A stretch of 64,000 nucleotides of DNA from Saccopteryx bilineata (GCF_036850765.1 NC_089496.1:101704267-101768266); one strand, 5' to 3'. Numbered from the stretch's first letter, positions 23,261-36,873 are shown. A program made the numbers and translations. The notes: generated by a model from the letters alone, not told the origin.

Positions 23261-23547
23261 ATCTGGTAGAGTTCAACTGTTTCTCCTAGTCTAAACAACA
23301 TCAACACAACAACAAAAAAATTAAAAAAGGAAAAAGAAAAGGATGAATGTATGCATAAAGGGAGAAATAAAAGAAAAACATAATTTTGAAAGTGTGAATA
23401 TATTAATAAAATATTATTAGCAAAAAATTTATGAGGATATGTATCCAGGCAAGGAGAAGTCATATGGAAAATTTCTATACATTTATACATTTATCTTATT
23501 CTGCTATGAGCCTAAAACTGCTCTAAAAAAAAATGAAGCTTTTTGCC

Positions 23548-23865
23548 TGACCAGGCAGTGGCACAGTAGATAGAGCATTTGACTGGGTTCGCAGAGGACC
23601 CAGATTCAAAACCCTGAGGTCGCCAGCTTGAGTGCGGGCTCATCTGGTTTGAGCAAGGCTCACCAACTTGAGCACGGGGTCGCTGGTTTGAGCGCGGGGT
23701 CACTAGCTCTGCTGTAGCCCCCCCAGTCAAGGAACATATGAGAAAGCAGTCAGTGAACAACTAAGGTGCCGCATTGAAGAATTGATGCTTCTCATCTCTC
23801 TCCTTTTCTGTCTGTCTGTCCCTATCTGGTCCTCTCTCTGTCTCTGTCACCAAAATAAATAAATA
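23548..23865 (+). repeat. tRNA-derived SINE, type C, with extra modules
   Basis: Head CCTGACCAGGCAGTGGCACAG. It has more GAGCGCGGGGTCACT-type modules than the 20.5-kb copy, then AGTGAACAACTAAGG, a TGCTTCTC block and CTGTCTGT repeats. No clear target duplication. Confidence 0.9.
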
Positions 23866-23869
23866 GTTA

Positions 23870-25447
23870 TTTTTAAAAGTATGTAGGTATAATAATACTT
23901 ATAGTATGTACTCGTGTGTGAGTGTGTACATACATATACAATATACTGGTGGAATAATATTTTATAATGTGGTTACCAAAAATTTTGCTGTTCACTAAAA
24001 ATTACTCTTTTCTAAACAATGTTGCTCTTTGTTTTTTTTTAATTAAGTCTGAGCCATTATGTGTGTATTTTAGTGTGGTAAAGTAAAACAAAGTTGCAAA
24101 ATTAAGTGATTAGAACACCGATGTACCTTATTCAGAAAAATCAATAAGTAAGGCAAAACCAGGGAGTCCTAACTGCTTTATAACTCAAATCTCTAATAAG
24201 ATCTTAAACATTGAATTTCTCCTTCATTCCTAATTAAATGGCTATTCACCAGAGTAGAGATTGTGCTATTGTGCTCCTGTATTAATTTCTGTATTCTCAA
24301 TGCTTGACGTACTAGAGGTATACAGTAAGTTAGATTAGTATTTAAGTAATGAATTAACTAATTAATTCATCTCAGCTCTCTATCCCCTGAGCTATCCATG
24401 TTGTCAGTTATAGACCTTTGCCTTCCCATCAACCTTCTCCCTTCTCCCTTCCAACCTCAGCAACTTAGAAGAGTTTCTCAGATTGGAATCCTAGATTCTC
24501 TCACTAACGATTCTCTTCTGGTATTCACCTCGCTGATATTTGACCCCAAGTAAACCCCACTATGTGCCTTTCTCACTTCTGATTCTAGCTTGAAGGTCAT
24601 CACAATGTAAGGTCATTATCCTTACTATGTGCCAAGTTCCGTCGGATTTTTATTGCTGCTAAGCAATCCTTTGTCACCTGAAGATAATGCTTTTGTTTTT
24701 ACAATGTCTTGAAGATGGCAAAAGCCTTAAATAACAGATTTTTCTTCATGAAAAATTTCATATCAACTACCTGTATGATATTTAGTCTGCCGTAGTTCTG
24801 TATGATTAATGAATAATCCAGAGCCTTTCTTCGAGAACCAAAAATTAAGAGGCTTACCATAAATGTGAACAAAATGATAGGGTTTGAATGTGAACAAATG
24901 TCTCTGGCATAAAAAGAACTATGACCCTTGATTAAAAGAAAAATATGTTAAGATGAGGTAAAATTTTAAATTAAATATCCTAAATTTTGACCTAGTTGCT
25001 ATTTTATTTTCTAAGCAAATGAAGTGAACATATGAAAATGTTTAGAGTTTACCATTATTGGTTTCTTAGATTCTACATTTAGAATATCTAGCACAATACT
25101 TGCAATAGCTGAGATTTCACTTCATAAAATTTCTATCTGATTTAGCAGTATTTTATAGAATTCTTACAGTCAGTTATTTCATTGAGGATATAAACCTGGT
25201 CATATTATCTGCTAATGCATGTAATAGAAAGAAGTAGGAAATACAAGTTAAATTACCCACTGATTTTGTATGAAATGTAAGCCAAAAATATATTAAACAG
25301 AAACATAAGTTTAGTGTAATATAACAACTGTCACGGGAACAACAGTCTGATAAAATATTTAAACAAAATCATAAAATAATTACTGTACACTGCCACCACA
25401 CATGAAATGCTCCAAGACAAACTAAAGATTAGAAAAAGAGCCAAAAA
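23870..25447. other. No gene recognised; AT-rich DNA
   Basis: A possible LINE-2 tail lies near 24.28-24.34 kb. Otherwise I see no repeat family and no exon. Confidence 0.45.
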
Positions 25448-25528
25448 TATACTGCTCACAAAAGTCAGGGGTTATTTTATTGCTTCATATTCATTTTGAA
25501 ATATCCCCTAATTTTTGTGAGCAGTATA
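25448..25528. mobile_element. 81-bp palindromic Tc1/mariner-type MITE
   Basis: TATACTGCTCACAAAA at the left and its reverse complement TTTTGTGAGCAGTATA at the right enclose about 50 bp with further inverted similarity (CAGGGGTTATT and AATATCCCCT). TA at both edges fits a TA target. It cannot encode protein and would form a hairpin. Confidence 0.75.
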
Positions 25529-25529
25529 T

Positions 25530-26155
25530 TATAACTACTGATTAACCAGTATTAAGGAAAAAGAGAAAATGAATGATGGACTGCATTAGGCACTTCAGAT
25601 AACACCAAGGTGTCTATAATACAGCCAGTGCTCTATCTACTATGGAGAATGAATGGCGTTCATTACCTCACCCCGTTAACTGTCCCCTTCTCCTGCTGCG
25701 GCTTCCTTCTCGCTCACACTAGTGCTTTACTCCGCCTTCTCTCATGCATTCTACTAACTAACTGATGCATATGATGGTAAACCTGAGGCAACATACAATC
25801 CCAGAGGACTTCTGATTCATCAGAGAAAGTTCAGTTTGTGGAGAATTAGTTGTAAAGATTATAGTTAGATTCACATCTGGTCACTTTCCAGCATAATCTT
25901 TCATTCACTGGAACAGCTCCAGCCAGTCCGGCAAGGCATTGAATGAAGGCGAAGAGTATGCATATGTAAATGCATACATACGTGCATATGCACAGGTTTT
26001 ATCCAATACTGAAAGAAAATGTGGCTGACATTATTGATATATTTTTGTGTTCTTGAATTATCGAGGCCATAGTTGTCCTACATTAGCTATGAATTTTTAG
26101 AAAATGCTAGCTTTTCCCTCTGATTAGAAAATTAAAACATTCCAGTTATAAAAAC
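25530..26155. other. No gene recognised
   Basis: Unique DNA without a frame or family match that I can support. Confidence 0.4.
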
Positions 26156-26930
26156 TTTAGGAAATAGAGAGAGGTAGATGATAGAAATAAAAACCTTACC
26201 CATATGTCATCCATCTTAACAAATGTGGACATAAGTGTAGTGTATACACCCCAGTCTAGATGTAGAGGGTGCTCGTCCCAGCAGAAGTCCCATCATGCAC
26301 CTCTGCAGTCAGCCCCATCCCTCTGCCCTAAACCCCTAGCAACCACTTATCTGATTGATGTTTTTATAGTATTGCCCTTTCCAGAAAGCCATATAGCCTT
26401 TGATGCCTGCTTTTCTCACTTGGCATAATTCTTTCAGGATCCACCCATATAATTATGATTATCAGTAGTTTGTTGTGTTGCTGAGTAACATTCCATTGAA
26501 CGGATGCACTGCTATTTATGCACTCACCAGGGGATGGGAATTTGAATTATTTCCAGTCTGGAGTGATTGTCCATCAAACTGCATACAGGTCTTCTATGGA
26601 AATACATCTCTATTTTTCTTGGGTAAATAACCTGTCATTGAGATTGCTGGGCCATATGGTTTAACTTGAACAGTTTTCCAAAGCAGTTGTATATCATTTT
26701 GTATTCCCATCAGAATTGTATGCAAGTGGTACTTGCTTTGCAACTTCACCAACACTAGGTCTTGTACTGTATTTTTTTTGTATTTTGTTTTATCATTCTA
26801 ACGTGTGGTGGACATCGTTGTTGTATTTGGTTTTGAGGAGGCTCAAGTTTCTCTTCCGTGTAGATGGAACTTGTCTACCCATTTATAAGTTTGCATATTT
26901 TCAAATCTTAACTTTTTCATAAGCATATAT
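26156..26930 (-). repeat. Old LINE-1 (L1M-type) 3' region remnant
   Basis: Antisense old LINE-1 3' UTR landmarks in order: ATCTTAACAAATGTGGAC, CACTTGGCATAATTCTTTCA, AGATTGCTGGGCCATATGG, CAGTTTTCCAAAGCAGTTGT and CACCAACACTAGGTCTTG. Diverged, non-coding. An independent fragment of the same kind lies at 27120-27320. Confidence 0.75.
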
Positions 26931-27119
26931 GCATAGACATTAACTGAGGAATTTTGCAGAGTAAAAGGCAGGGAGTCAGGGACATCTTATACAGTATACG
27001 CCTTTAAAATAAGAATCTGGAAGTGTAGCTGTGGAAAAAATATCTGCATAAAGTAGTTGTATTTTTCCAGCTCCTTATGAGGCCCTCTTTAGTTTAATGA
27101 CTCCATTAAATAAGAAATG

Positions 27120-27320
27120 AAATATTCATGGCAAAGATTAATTTTTAACTTGTAATAATAAACAAATTTAAGCGTACAGAGAAACAGAGAAATGAATGAG
27201 TCATACCACCCAGCCTTAACAAATGGTGACTCATAGCTAATCTTGTTTCATCTCTATCCTCTCTTCCTCACAAGCTCTCCAGTGATTATTCTGAAGCAAA
27301 TCCCAGCCATCAAAGATTAC
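27120..27320 (-). repeat. Old LINE-1 (L1M-type) fragment
   Basis: Antisense landmarks CACCCAGCCTTAACAAATGG, then AATCTTGTTTCATCTCTATC and ATTCTGAAGCAAATCCCAGC. Confidence 0.75.
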
Positions 27321-28445
27321 ATTTTAATTGAATTGCAGAGTTCTTGTATTGAAAATAACTTTATAAATGTTTAAATTTTAAACACTAATTTCTAGGATTT
27401 ATCTCTAAGTTTTATTGGTCTTTTTTGGTTTGACCTATTAATATGTCAACTGTGAAGTATTGTACTAGGTATATTCTCCCAGGCATGTATTCCATAAGCA
27501 ATAGGAAATCATCACACCTGAATGGGAATAAAAGCTCATTAGGTGAGATTGTTTTACTTTATTAGCATATTATGTATATAGTTGCTTTAGTAGCATTGTA
27601 TAGACATTAAATGATAAGAACTGCAGGTTTCGCTTAATGGAAGGTGCTACTTAACAATATAGGTCATTTGATCTATTTTTTTTATTTACCATATTGTATT
27701 TTTTAAATTGCACATTGACCATAATCCTAGAAGGACTTTCTTAATTCTTATTATAATACTGATCTAATTTTTCTCCCTGGGAAGCTCAACTGTAGTGCAT
27801 AACCAGCTTTAATTAAAAAATTTTTAAAAGAGAGAGAGAGAAAGAAAAAGAAACTTCACATCATTAGAAACCCTGATTTTTTGCCACTCTAAAGCAAAAG
27901 ACCGTGAACAAAACGGGATTAGTCAGATTTGAGAAATGGATACGCCACCATGGTGGGTGCTGCCTACGACAAACTACAATAATTGGGGGAGTAACCTTGA
28001 CATATTTCAGTCCAACTATGAGTATCTGTAGTTAATTATATTCCAGACAGTATCCATTACCAAAGATGTAGGGCCAAATTAACTTTAATGTTGCAGTCTT
28101 CACAAGACATTCCATAGCTAGCAATAACATTAAGATAATGCTGTTAAAATAAGAATTTCAATTATAAGGCAGATGAGACTGTGAAAAACATGACAGCCAT
28201 AATGAGCAGCAGGAGTTCGTGTTCGCTTTGGTGAGGAACACAGTCACCCTGGGTAGAAAGGAAACAAGACGCAGCTGCACAGCCTTTTCCTGTGGTCTCC
28301 TCACCCTCCATCGACGGCAGCCTTGAGTTCCAATCCATTTCCGTTCGTCCTCCCAGATTGGTGCGAGGAGGATGAGCCTTCAGGTGTAGCTAGAATACCC
28401 TCAGTTTCTGCAGTGCTTCATTCTTCCAAATAGCTGTAAGCACTT
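27321..28445. other. No gene recognised
   Basis: Unique DNA. A Kozak-like GCCACCATGG occurs near 27.95 kb, but its frame stops after about ten codons. The part near 28.2-28.4 kb is less AT-rich. Confidence 0.45.
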
Positions 28446-28800
28446 TACTTATTTTTTCATTAAATTGATTGGGGTGACATTGGTTAATAAGATTATATAG
28501 ATTTCAGGTGTACATTTCTATAACACATGATCTGTATAATGCATCGTGTGCCCACACCCAAAGTCAAATCATCTTCCGTCACCATGTACAGGGTCCCCTT
28601 CCCTACCCCCCACTGCCTTTTCCTCTCCTATCCACCATACTATTGTCTGTCTGAGTTTCAGTTTTTTATCCTACATATGAGTGAAATCATATGGTTCTAA
28701 GCTTTCTTTGACTGACTTATTTTGCTTAGCATAATATTTTCAAGATCCGTCCATGTTGTTGTTTAAGGCAGTATTTCTTATTTGTTTTTATCACATCTTT
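28446..28800 (-). repeat. LINE-1 3' end, older subfamily
   Basis: Antisense LINE-1 3' UTR: AATTGATTGGGGTGACATTG, then GATTTCAGGTGTACA, CACCCAAAGTCAAATCATC and a C-rich tract. Similar in layout to the 17.3-kb copy but more diverged. It fades into G/T homopolymer tracts at 28.80-28.84 kb. Confidence 0.75.
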
Positions 28801-30860
28801 GGAGGGGGGTTTTTGTTTTTTGTTTTTTGTTTTTAAGGGAATCTAGATATTGATCCGTTCTTGCAGGCAGGAAAACTGGATCATTAGGAATGGATTCAAA
28901 TTACTTGAAAGATCCCCAACTGTTTATTAAGGGGATGGTTTTAAACCAAGGTATATATAATGACTATTACCCAAGTACAGTCTCATGCTTTGTGTTTTAT
29001 CAGACATCCCCTTGTTTTTGACTTTACAGTGGTAGGGAGGGAGGGAACTGGTGCATAGCACTGGTAGTGATAGTAAGATCAGAGGAGAAAAAGGCTGCCA
29101 TTGATAGCTATCTCTTCTTTGTAACCCCTCTGCATGAATCCACTCCTACAATGGCTGTCCCTATTGGCTTAGTTAGTCAAGCCTGTGAGTCATGTACAAT
29201 GTAGTGTTCATTGATCTCCTGGTGTGGTTTAACACAGAAACCTCCCCGTAGGGCAAGCTGGCCCTGTTGAAGCGCACTCTCACCTGCCTGAATCTTCAAG
29301 GCTGTTTTATACAACGAAGAAAAGCTAAGAGTTCATCCTGCTCATCTGATTTAGAATTCATTTGATTAGTGTTAGTGATCAGCTATATCATTTTTGCCTC
29401 TCCGTTGTCAATTGTTATGGATTCTAGTTTCTCCTTGTTTACTTTGTTTTTTTCCATTTCTTGTGCCAATGGACATTTTTCTTTGCATGCAGAATAAACC
29501 TATGTGAAAATTTTGTCTATTTTTAAAGGTCGAGAACTCTTTTCTGCTTCTGGAAAATCCCAAATACTATATATTTTGTTTTAAATTTACTCTGTCACTG
29601 GTTATTCACCACTTATATAATTAATATAAACATTTTCCTCAATTTCTTTGTAAATACATTTCTCATCAAGCATTTTCATCCGTATTGCTTGCTCTAGACT
29701 AGAGCATGACCAATTTTCATAATCTTTACTACAATATGCTGTAAATACTCATAATGTTGATGCTGTCTAGTCTCATATTTACTTAATCTATCATCAAAGG
29801 GAGCAGGGCTGATGCCTGTAAGTGAACCAATCAATTACACAGCATTTATGTTTAGCTTTCACAAGCAGAAATCTTGTTTTCTCCCTTAGGAACCTTAATT
29901 CTGGAAATGAGCATTCCATCTAGATTCAGAACATTCATTTATTAAATACAAATGTATATGAGTTTACATACTACACATTGAAGTGATAGATAAATAGAGT
30001 AACAATAAAATTTCAAGGCATTTGATTAGCATCTATGGTTTTAAACATCACAATGAAGCTGATTTAAATTACAAATATTAAGTGAATCTTTCTAAATGAA
30101 CCACGGAGCTCAACTTCAAAACTGATGTTCTTAAATTAATCAGTTAGTTAATATATTGTCAAACAAACTCACATAACTGTGCCACATCAGAGAAGCAGCT
30201 TTGCTAAATAGATCTTATACTTTCTAAATATAAGGACATAGTGGATTTCAACCACAGTGTTACAATAATTTTATATTTGTTTTTTGTCACATCTATTTTA
30301 TTTTCTTCCCTCCTTTCTCACTAGAAACAGTGAACTAAGAATTCCAAAATCAGAAAAACTCACTATTTTTTTTCTTGTTGATTTTTTTTTTGTCCTGTTA
30401 ATTGAACATAGAAACATAGCATCACCATTTCCTGGGCTTCTTTTCATAGTATATGGTCATATAAATTTATATAAACATTTAAAAAATTAGACTTCACAGT
30501 CTTTTGGTAAGAAAAATAAAGTATAAAAGTAATAAAAGACAAAAAAGCACTAAGATGTTAAACAAAAACCTCACTATGTATTTTTTTTAATGAGCTAGTA
30601 TCACCTTCAGACATGTAATTAATAATATCACTCTTAGAATAGTTTTTAAAATTTGGTCTTTTGAAAATGTTATTTCAGCTCTTGTGTGTTTCTTATGGTG
30701 GAGAATAATTGGTTCATCTAATTATTAATCAGATTTAGACCTCGTACATCTCTTGAGTGTATGTTATTTTAGAACGGAAAGAAATGTAAGGAGGAATGAA
30801 ATCAAGGCCAAGCATGTAGTCATTTTACTTCTAATGTTGACATTTAATTTTTGTTGACAT
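28801..30860. other. No gene recognised; mostly unique AT-rich DNA
   Basis: About 2 kb without an exon-like frame or recognisable element. Confidence 0.45.
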
Positions 30861-30864
30861 TTAA

Positions 30865-31200
30865 TTTTAAGTCAGAAGACATCATTTCAGTTCCAATTCT
30901 ACTTACTTATGTGACCTTGAGAAAGCAACTTAAGTATTTCTGGGCCTCATGTTTAAGTAGTGGAAAGAAATATCTTCTATGCCGAGTTCTCATTAGAGCA
31001 GTCGAGTTTGCTACACTTGGATGGCAAACTCAACATCACTATCTAAACATATATTCTAGAAGAGATTTGTTGTCCAACATTTTTATTTATACATTTTTAA
31101 TAATGATTTATTGGTTAACCCTCAATGTACAAGGAACACTGCTAGACACTAGGGAATAAAAGTGGATAATATGATACTCAACCACCTCCTATTATAGTGG
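30865..31200. repeat. MIR and LINE-2 remnants
   Basis: A MIR core in plus orientation (TATGTGACCTTGAGAAAGC, then TCTGGGCCTCATGTTTA) is followed at 31.11-31.19 kb by an antisense LINE-2 tail (GGAACACTGCTAGACACTAG). Confidence 0.6.
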
Positions 31201-31929
31201 TGTAAACATGAGCACATAATAAAGTAAGTTCAATCATTGACTTTGACTTGTTGGTTGAATATTTGCCAAAATATAAGTAATTATTATATTAAAGAGAGAT
31301 TATAAAAGCTTAAAAGAAAGATCTACAATGACACAGAATTAAAATCTAGACATAGATCAAGTTATGTGTGGAAATTTAGTTTATGAAAAAAGTCACATAT
31401 GAGTCAGCGGGAGGATGAGCTTCTCAGTAGGTGGCTTTGGGGTTAACTAAGGTCAATCATTCTGTAACACTCAGAATGCCCAAAAGTTTTGTAAATATGA
31501 TTCAAAATCTGGAAGCAATAAGAGAAAAGATGAATAAGGTTGGTTATATAAAAATTCCTAATAAACCATCCCTGGCCAAAAATTTTCAAACTAAAATGAA
31601 AAATAGGGAAAGTATTTGAAATTTATATCATGAACAAAAGTTTGATATCTCTAAAATATAAAAGAGCTTTTAAAATTAAAGGGAAACAAAAAGATCAACA
31701 ACTCTATAATGCTAGGCAAGAGATACAAAAAGTCCAATAGGAAAAGAAAGGCAAAAAGCATAGGGCCTAGAAAAGTATGTTCAAATTGACTCATAATAAA
31801 AATGCTAATTAAAATCAACTGAGATAACCATTACCTATCAATATGGTTGTGGGGAAACCCAAAAGATTGACAACATAGTTTATTTTGTAGATCTGATCCT
31901 GAAACAAAACAAATTATTTTTCTTCTTTT
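31201..31929. other. No gene recognised; A-rich DNA
   Basis: A-rich sequence at 31.45-31.83 kb resembles degraded LINE-1 ORF2 in the plus orientation (a frame with KIPNKPSLAKNFQTKMKNR-like composition), but the match is too weak to call. Confidence 0.35.
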
Positions 31930-32132
31930 CCAAAAGAGAGGAGAGGAGACAGACTCCCACATGCACCCTACCAGGGTCCACCTAGCAAACCCCATCTGGG
32001 CCTGATGCTCTGCCCATCTGGGGCCATGCTGGCCACCGAGTAATTTTTAGCACCTGAGGGGGAGGTTCCGTGGAGCCATCCTCAGCACCTGGGGCAATTC
32101 ACTCCAACCCATTGAGCCTTGGCTGCTGGAGG

Positions 32133-32174
<42 letters not shown>

Positions 32175-32278
32175 TGGAGAAGCAGATGGTCGCTTCTCCT
32201 CCGTGCCCTGAAAGTGATCAAACCCAGGACATCCACGTGCCTGGCTGACACTCTACCACTGAGCCAACCAGCCAGGGC
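31930..32278 (-). repeat. tRNA-derived SINE, older type A variant, with (GA)n
   Basis: Antisense type A head at right (CTGAGCCAACCAGCCAGGG) and the older body marker TTTTTAGCACCTGAGG. A pure GA run (about 32141-32171) has expanded inside it. Confidence 0.88.
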
Positions 32279-32279
32279 C

Positions 32280-34049
32280 AAATGTTTTTAAATTATAAAG
32301 TAAAATAAAATAAAAATGAGAAAGGGATCAAGCTTCAAAAAATCCACCTCTAAATTAACACATGAACCCTAAATTGGAAATGAGCCTATGGCAAAACCAC
32401 ACAGAGAGGACATATTCCAAATGGTTTTAAATAAACAGAAAAATGACAAATTTATGGTTATTAATTGTATTGTCAGATATGTGATAGTTACTTGTACTAT
32501 AGCATACAAGTAGTTATTAATATCATTAGGTATTAAGATTTTCAGTGGAACAGAAAAGAGATACAAAAACTCAAAGTAAAACAAGTTAAATTTGAGATGG
32601 CAATATTTCTATTATAGTAATAATTTTTTGGTCTAATACATGTACTATATTATCCCATAAATATTTTTCCTATAATGATATGACATTTTCCTCCTTATTA
32701 AAAAACAATCTATGAATGAAAAAATATTTATTTTTATCTTTTTTATTGCTATTGAATTTTAAATGAAAATAATTTATAACTAGTTTAAAGTACTCCTAAA
32801 TAATGTCTAGAAGATTTTTAATGAATAAAACAATTTGTAGTTTAATTATATTTAATTATATTACATATTAGGGCATACCATTCCCTATTATCTTTGATTG
32901 AAAGAAAGATAAATAAAAATGTTGGGTTATCACTGTAATTAAGCCATTGAATTTTAAACATTTTGGTGGGAGGGGGAAACAAAACATGATTTGAATATAT
33001 AACTTTATAGTTTTTTGTTAGCTCTGAGTATAGGAAATATATTCTATGTATATGTATATAGTGAATAACAGATTACAAACATAGAAGATAGTGGCCAAAA
33101 TTTTTATCCTATCTAATAGGTTATCCAGTAGGAAGTAATACTAGCAGAGCATGAAAATGACCATTAATTCACGAAGCAATCAGACAAGGTATATAGTTTG
33201 TTGTATTTTTTAACTGCAGAAGGCTGGTCAATAGTGGTACTCAATTTGCCGTTGTATCCCCATGGAAAGCTCAGTTCGTTAGCTTTAGGATAGATCAGTC
33301 AATGGATTCTTTCTTACTAAGAGAAATGATCGATGGGCGGTCCCCTGAGGAGTGAAGTCATGGGAAAATACAGGCAGCCTTTTATGCTGTACAGCACAAG
33401 TAGGAAGTAAAACTCTGACCTATTTGAGGTAGCGTTTCAAAGACTGTGCTGTTGGAGTCTTTAAAAAAAAAATCAATCCACATTATCAAAAGAAAGCTGA
33501 AAATGATAGCGAAAGACTTTTCTTTTCTATGATAACACAACAATTTGAATTGCTTAAATTGGCCTTAAATAATAGGAAAACATATTAAAGAAGTCAATAA
33601 TTAATTGTACTCTAAGTTTGCCCCCATGAAGGTACGCTGTCTCGTCTCGTAGAGAAACAGTTTGAGAGGTGGAAAAGTCACACAGACTTGGGTGACATAA
33701 GATAACACACGCATTCATTAATAGGATGTGACCTGATTGCAAACAAAAGATGCAGCACCTGGCTGTCTCTATATATGTGTTGATGAGACACAAAAATAAT
33801 TTTCCCCTGTAAAATATTGCTGAGAATCAAATTCTTCATTGGAGCAAATAAGATTGAAGATCAGTGTTCTTATTGACAGCATTAGGATTTTTTATTATTA
33901 TTATATTCTCTTCTATGCCTCCCCAAAAAAAGAATTGAGGTGACTTACAACGGAAAGGAACAACAAAATAAAAGCACAGTTTTGTTGTTGGTGGACTTGC
34001 TTGCTTGCTTACTTATGTAAAGAGTGTTCTATTAGAATAAACTTTAGAG
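32280..34049. other. No gene recognised; AT-rich DNA
   Basis: Very AT-rich to about 33.1 kb, then more balanced unique sequence (33.2-33.8 kb). No frame or family that I can support. Confidence 0.45.
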
Positions 34050-34235
34050 AGAACAGGCTTGGTATAAATTCAAGCTTTTTCTTTTATGTTTATCTTGGGC
34101 AGGTTAATTGGGTTCTCCAAACTTTTTTTCCTTAAACAAAAGCAGGCACAATAATATTTACCGGAGTATTGTAGTGAGGATTAGACTAGGTAAAACACCT
34201 GCCATAGCACCGGGAACAAAGTAGGGGCTCAGTGC
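34050..34235 (+). repeat. MIR remnant
   Basis: Diverged MIR: TATCTTGGGCAGGTTAATTG, then GTAGTGAGGATTAGACTAGG and CATAGCACCGGGAACAAAGT, in consensus order. Confidence 0.65.
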
Positions 34236-35056
34236 TGACTATTCCCTCTCCCTCTGCTTTTCTCTTCCCGAAGAAGGTGGAGGTTTGGGGGAGGCTTGCC
34301 CTTGTAGAAGGGTACTTTTCTCCCCCTTCCATCAAAGTATTATCTTTGAAGGATCTAAGACCACAATAATTGAAAAGTATCCAAGTTATGTATGGAAGAA
34401 ACCCGCCATTAACAGCATTCATTTTCATTAAACTTACCTTGAGCATTTTCTCTAAGACCCCTGGATGGGACCCGGGGAGGATCTGAGAAGCAGCCGGAAT
34501 GCGCCAGCTGGCAGGAAAGACCTTTGCTCCTTGGGAAAAGGAATAAAAAACCCCTCAATTTCCTTCTCCCTTCCTGTTCTGAAAACTCTTAGTAGACACG
34601 TCATTAAGCCTGGAAGTTGTATTCCTCTGGCTGAAGGCAGTGATGATTGTTAACAGCCTGCCTAATCTTCGGCAGACTTGCTAGGAAGGAGTTGCATGAC
34701 TTCATCCGTGATGGTTGAAACACCTGGAGAAGACAGGTTAATTGAATGTGGAAAATCTAGTACTTTCTAGATAATAATGAAAAGTTCAAGATTAAGGATT
34801 TGTTGATAGCACAGTCACTCACTGAGAAGAAACAACACAGTGGTATAAAACTGATCTGAAAAAAAAAATCAGGATTTATAAATTCTTTTTTTAAGGATAG
34901 ATTTAGGAGACTGAAACTTACCATTTAATATCTCTTGATTATAACATGAGTTGGAAGAAAGGATGCTCTTAGATCCGTTTAACACTATGCCTCTCAAAAA
35001 ATACTATAGAAAAGTATAATAATAAAAATTACTCTATGTTTTAGAAAGCAACTATC
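34236..35056. other. No gene recognised
   Basis: Balanced unique DNA around 34.24-34.75 kb with no exon signature; AT-rich after that. Confidence 0.4.
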
Positions 35057-35070
35057 AATAATTTATATTG

Positions 35071-35262
35071 GCCTGACTTGTGGTGGCACAGTGGATCAAG
35101 TGTCAACCTGGAATGCTGAGGTCACCAGTTCAAAACCCTGGGCTTGCCCAGTCAAGGCACATATGGGAGTTGATGCTTCCTGCTCCTCCCCCCTTCTCTC
35201 TCTCTCTCTCTCTCTTCTCTAAAATGAATAAATAAATTTAAAAAAATTTTAAATTATAAAAA
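35071..35262 (+). repeat. tRNA-derived SINE, type B
   Basis: Head GCCTGACTTGTGGTGGCACAG, GTCAAGGCACATATGGGAG, CT-rich tract and AATAAATAAA tail. The 14-bp duplication AATAATTTATATTG flanks it (35057-35070 and 35263-35276). Confidence 0.95.
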
Positions 35263-35276
35263 AATAATTTATATTG

Positions 35277-36481
35277 ACAAACTACAAAAAAATTAAATGT
35301 GAAAAGTTTATTAAAATAATCATTCTCTAACAACTTATGAATTTTTTCAGTGGCTTAGAAAATGAAAGCTTATGTTTTTTAAATTGTGTTTAAAGATTTT
35401 TGCCCACTTCTTTTTAAATTATTGAAATACTCCTTATCAACCTAAGTAAAAATCAAGTCTGCCGAAACACTAATAGTTAAAAATATATTAAAATGTGCTA
35501 TTCACTTCTTTTTATGGCATTTGTGTGGATAAAATTTCAGGTAGATTGTGCAAGTTTAAATAACTTATACAAGTTATTATAAAAATTGTAATGCAACAGA
35601 TAGAATGTCCTCATTCTTATTGATGAGTGGTTTGTTTTGTTTTGTGTATACATTTTAGTCCTATTACCGTATGCAGTTGGTATGGAGGTTAGAATTCATC
35701 CATGACTTCATGCAGATAGTCATCATTCCAGAATATTGATTAAATAGCCTGGCATTATTAAGGCTACATATGAAAAAATAAAACTCAGTTGCCCTGAGGC
35801 ACATGCAGTCTATTGAGGGAGAGACACAGACGTTGGACTGTGTGACATGATAATAAAGAGATGTACTTATTCTCTGGGAACAGAGAGAATGGAGGAGCTA
35901 ATAACGGTCAGTGAAGTAATTGTGTCAAGGAGAGGGCAGTATTTGAGCAGGGGTGAGAGGAGGATGTAAGAGTTCCTCTAGACAAGAGAGCATTCCAGAA
36001 CGGGAATCATGAGGGGCTGGGTGGTGGAGCTGCACCATAGAGTTTGAGAAAAATGGCAAGGAAGGGAAGCTGGGGGGCCACCAAGTCTGAACGCTGTCCG
36101 CAGGGAGGAGTCGCAGATTTCACGACACTATCATTTGTATTCTGTTTAAATCCCTGTGGTGGTCTCACAGGGAATACATTGTCGGGAAAAGACTGAAGGC
36201 AAAGTTGTTAGGGGGCTATCGGTTTGGGCAGAAGAGAAATAGGAGTATACTAAGGCAACTTATGAATTCACTTACTCGTTAATTCAACACATATTTGATT
36301 TCCAACTATGTAATGGGCACTGTTCTAGGTACTAGAGATTCAGCATTGCAAAACTGGGGTGGGGGGGGGGATACCTGTGATCCCGACTCTTGAATCCTAG
36401 GCAGGAAAGATTTCAGGGACTCTTTCCCCAACTCACCTCAGTTGTTTATCCAGAACAAGGATGGTTTCTAGGTAAATGTTT
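35277..36481. other. No gene recognised; weak LINE-2 remnants
   Basis: The purine-rich 35.78-36.09 kb segment and the ATTCAACACATATTTGATT start at 36.28 kb are LINE-2-like in antisense. A poly-G run sits at about 36357-36370. No gene. Confidence 0.4.
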
Positions 36482-36496
36482 GCTTCATGTTTATTT

Positions 36497-36873
36497 CATT
36501 TTATTTTTTCTTTTGTATTTTTCCAAACTTAGAAGTGGGGAGGCAGAGACAGACTCCCGCATGTACGCGACTGGGATATACCCGGCATGCCCACCAGGGG
36601 GCGATGCTCTGCCCATCTAGGGCATTGTTCCGGTGCAACCAGAACCATTCTAGTGCCTGAGGTGGAGGCCATGAGCCATCCTCAGTGCCAGGGCCAACTT
36701 TTCTCCAATGGAGCCTTAGCTGCAGGAGGGGAAGACAGAGACAGAGAGAAAGGAGAGGGTGAAGGGCGGATAAGCAGATGGGTGCCTCTCCTGTGTGCCC
36801 TGACCGGGAATTGAACCTGCGACTTCCACACGCCGGGCCGACACTCTACTGCTGAGCCAACTGGCCAGGGCCC
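36497..36873 (-). repeat. tRNA-derived SINE, type A
   Basis: Antisense type A with CACCAGGGGGCGATGCTCTG and head CTGAGCCAACTGGCCAGGGC. The 15-bp duplication GCTTCATGTTTATTT flanks it (36482-36496 and 36874-36888). Confidence 0.95.

Noticed and set aside
27945..27985. Near-perfect Kozak start GCCACCATGG
   Set aside because: The frame stops after about ten codons; most likely chance.
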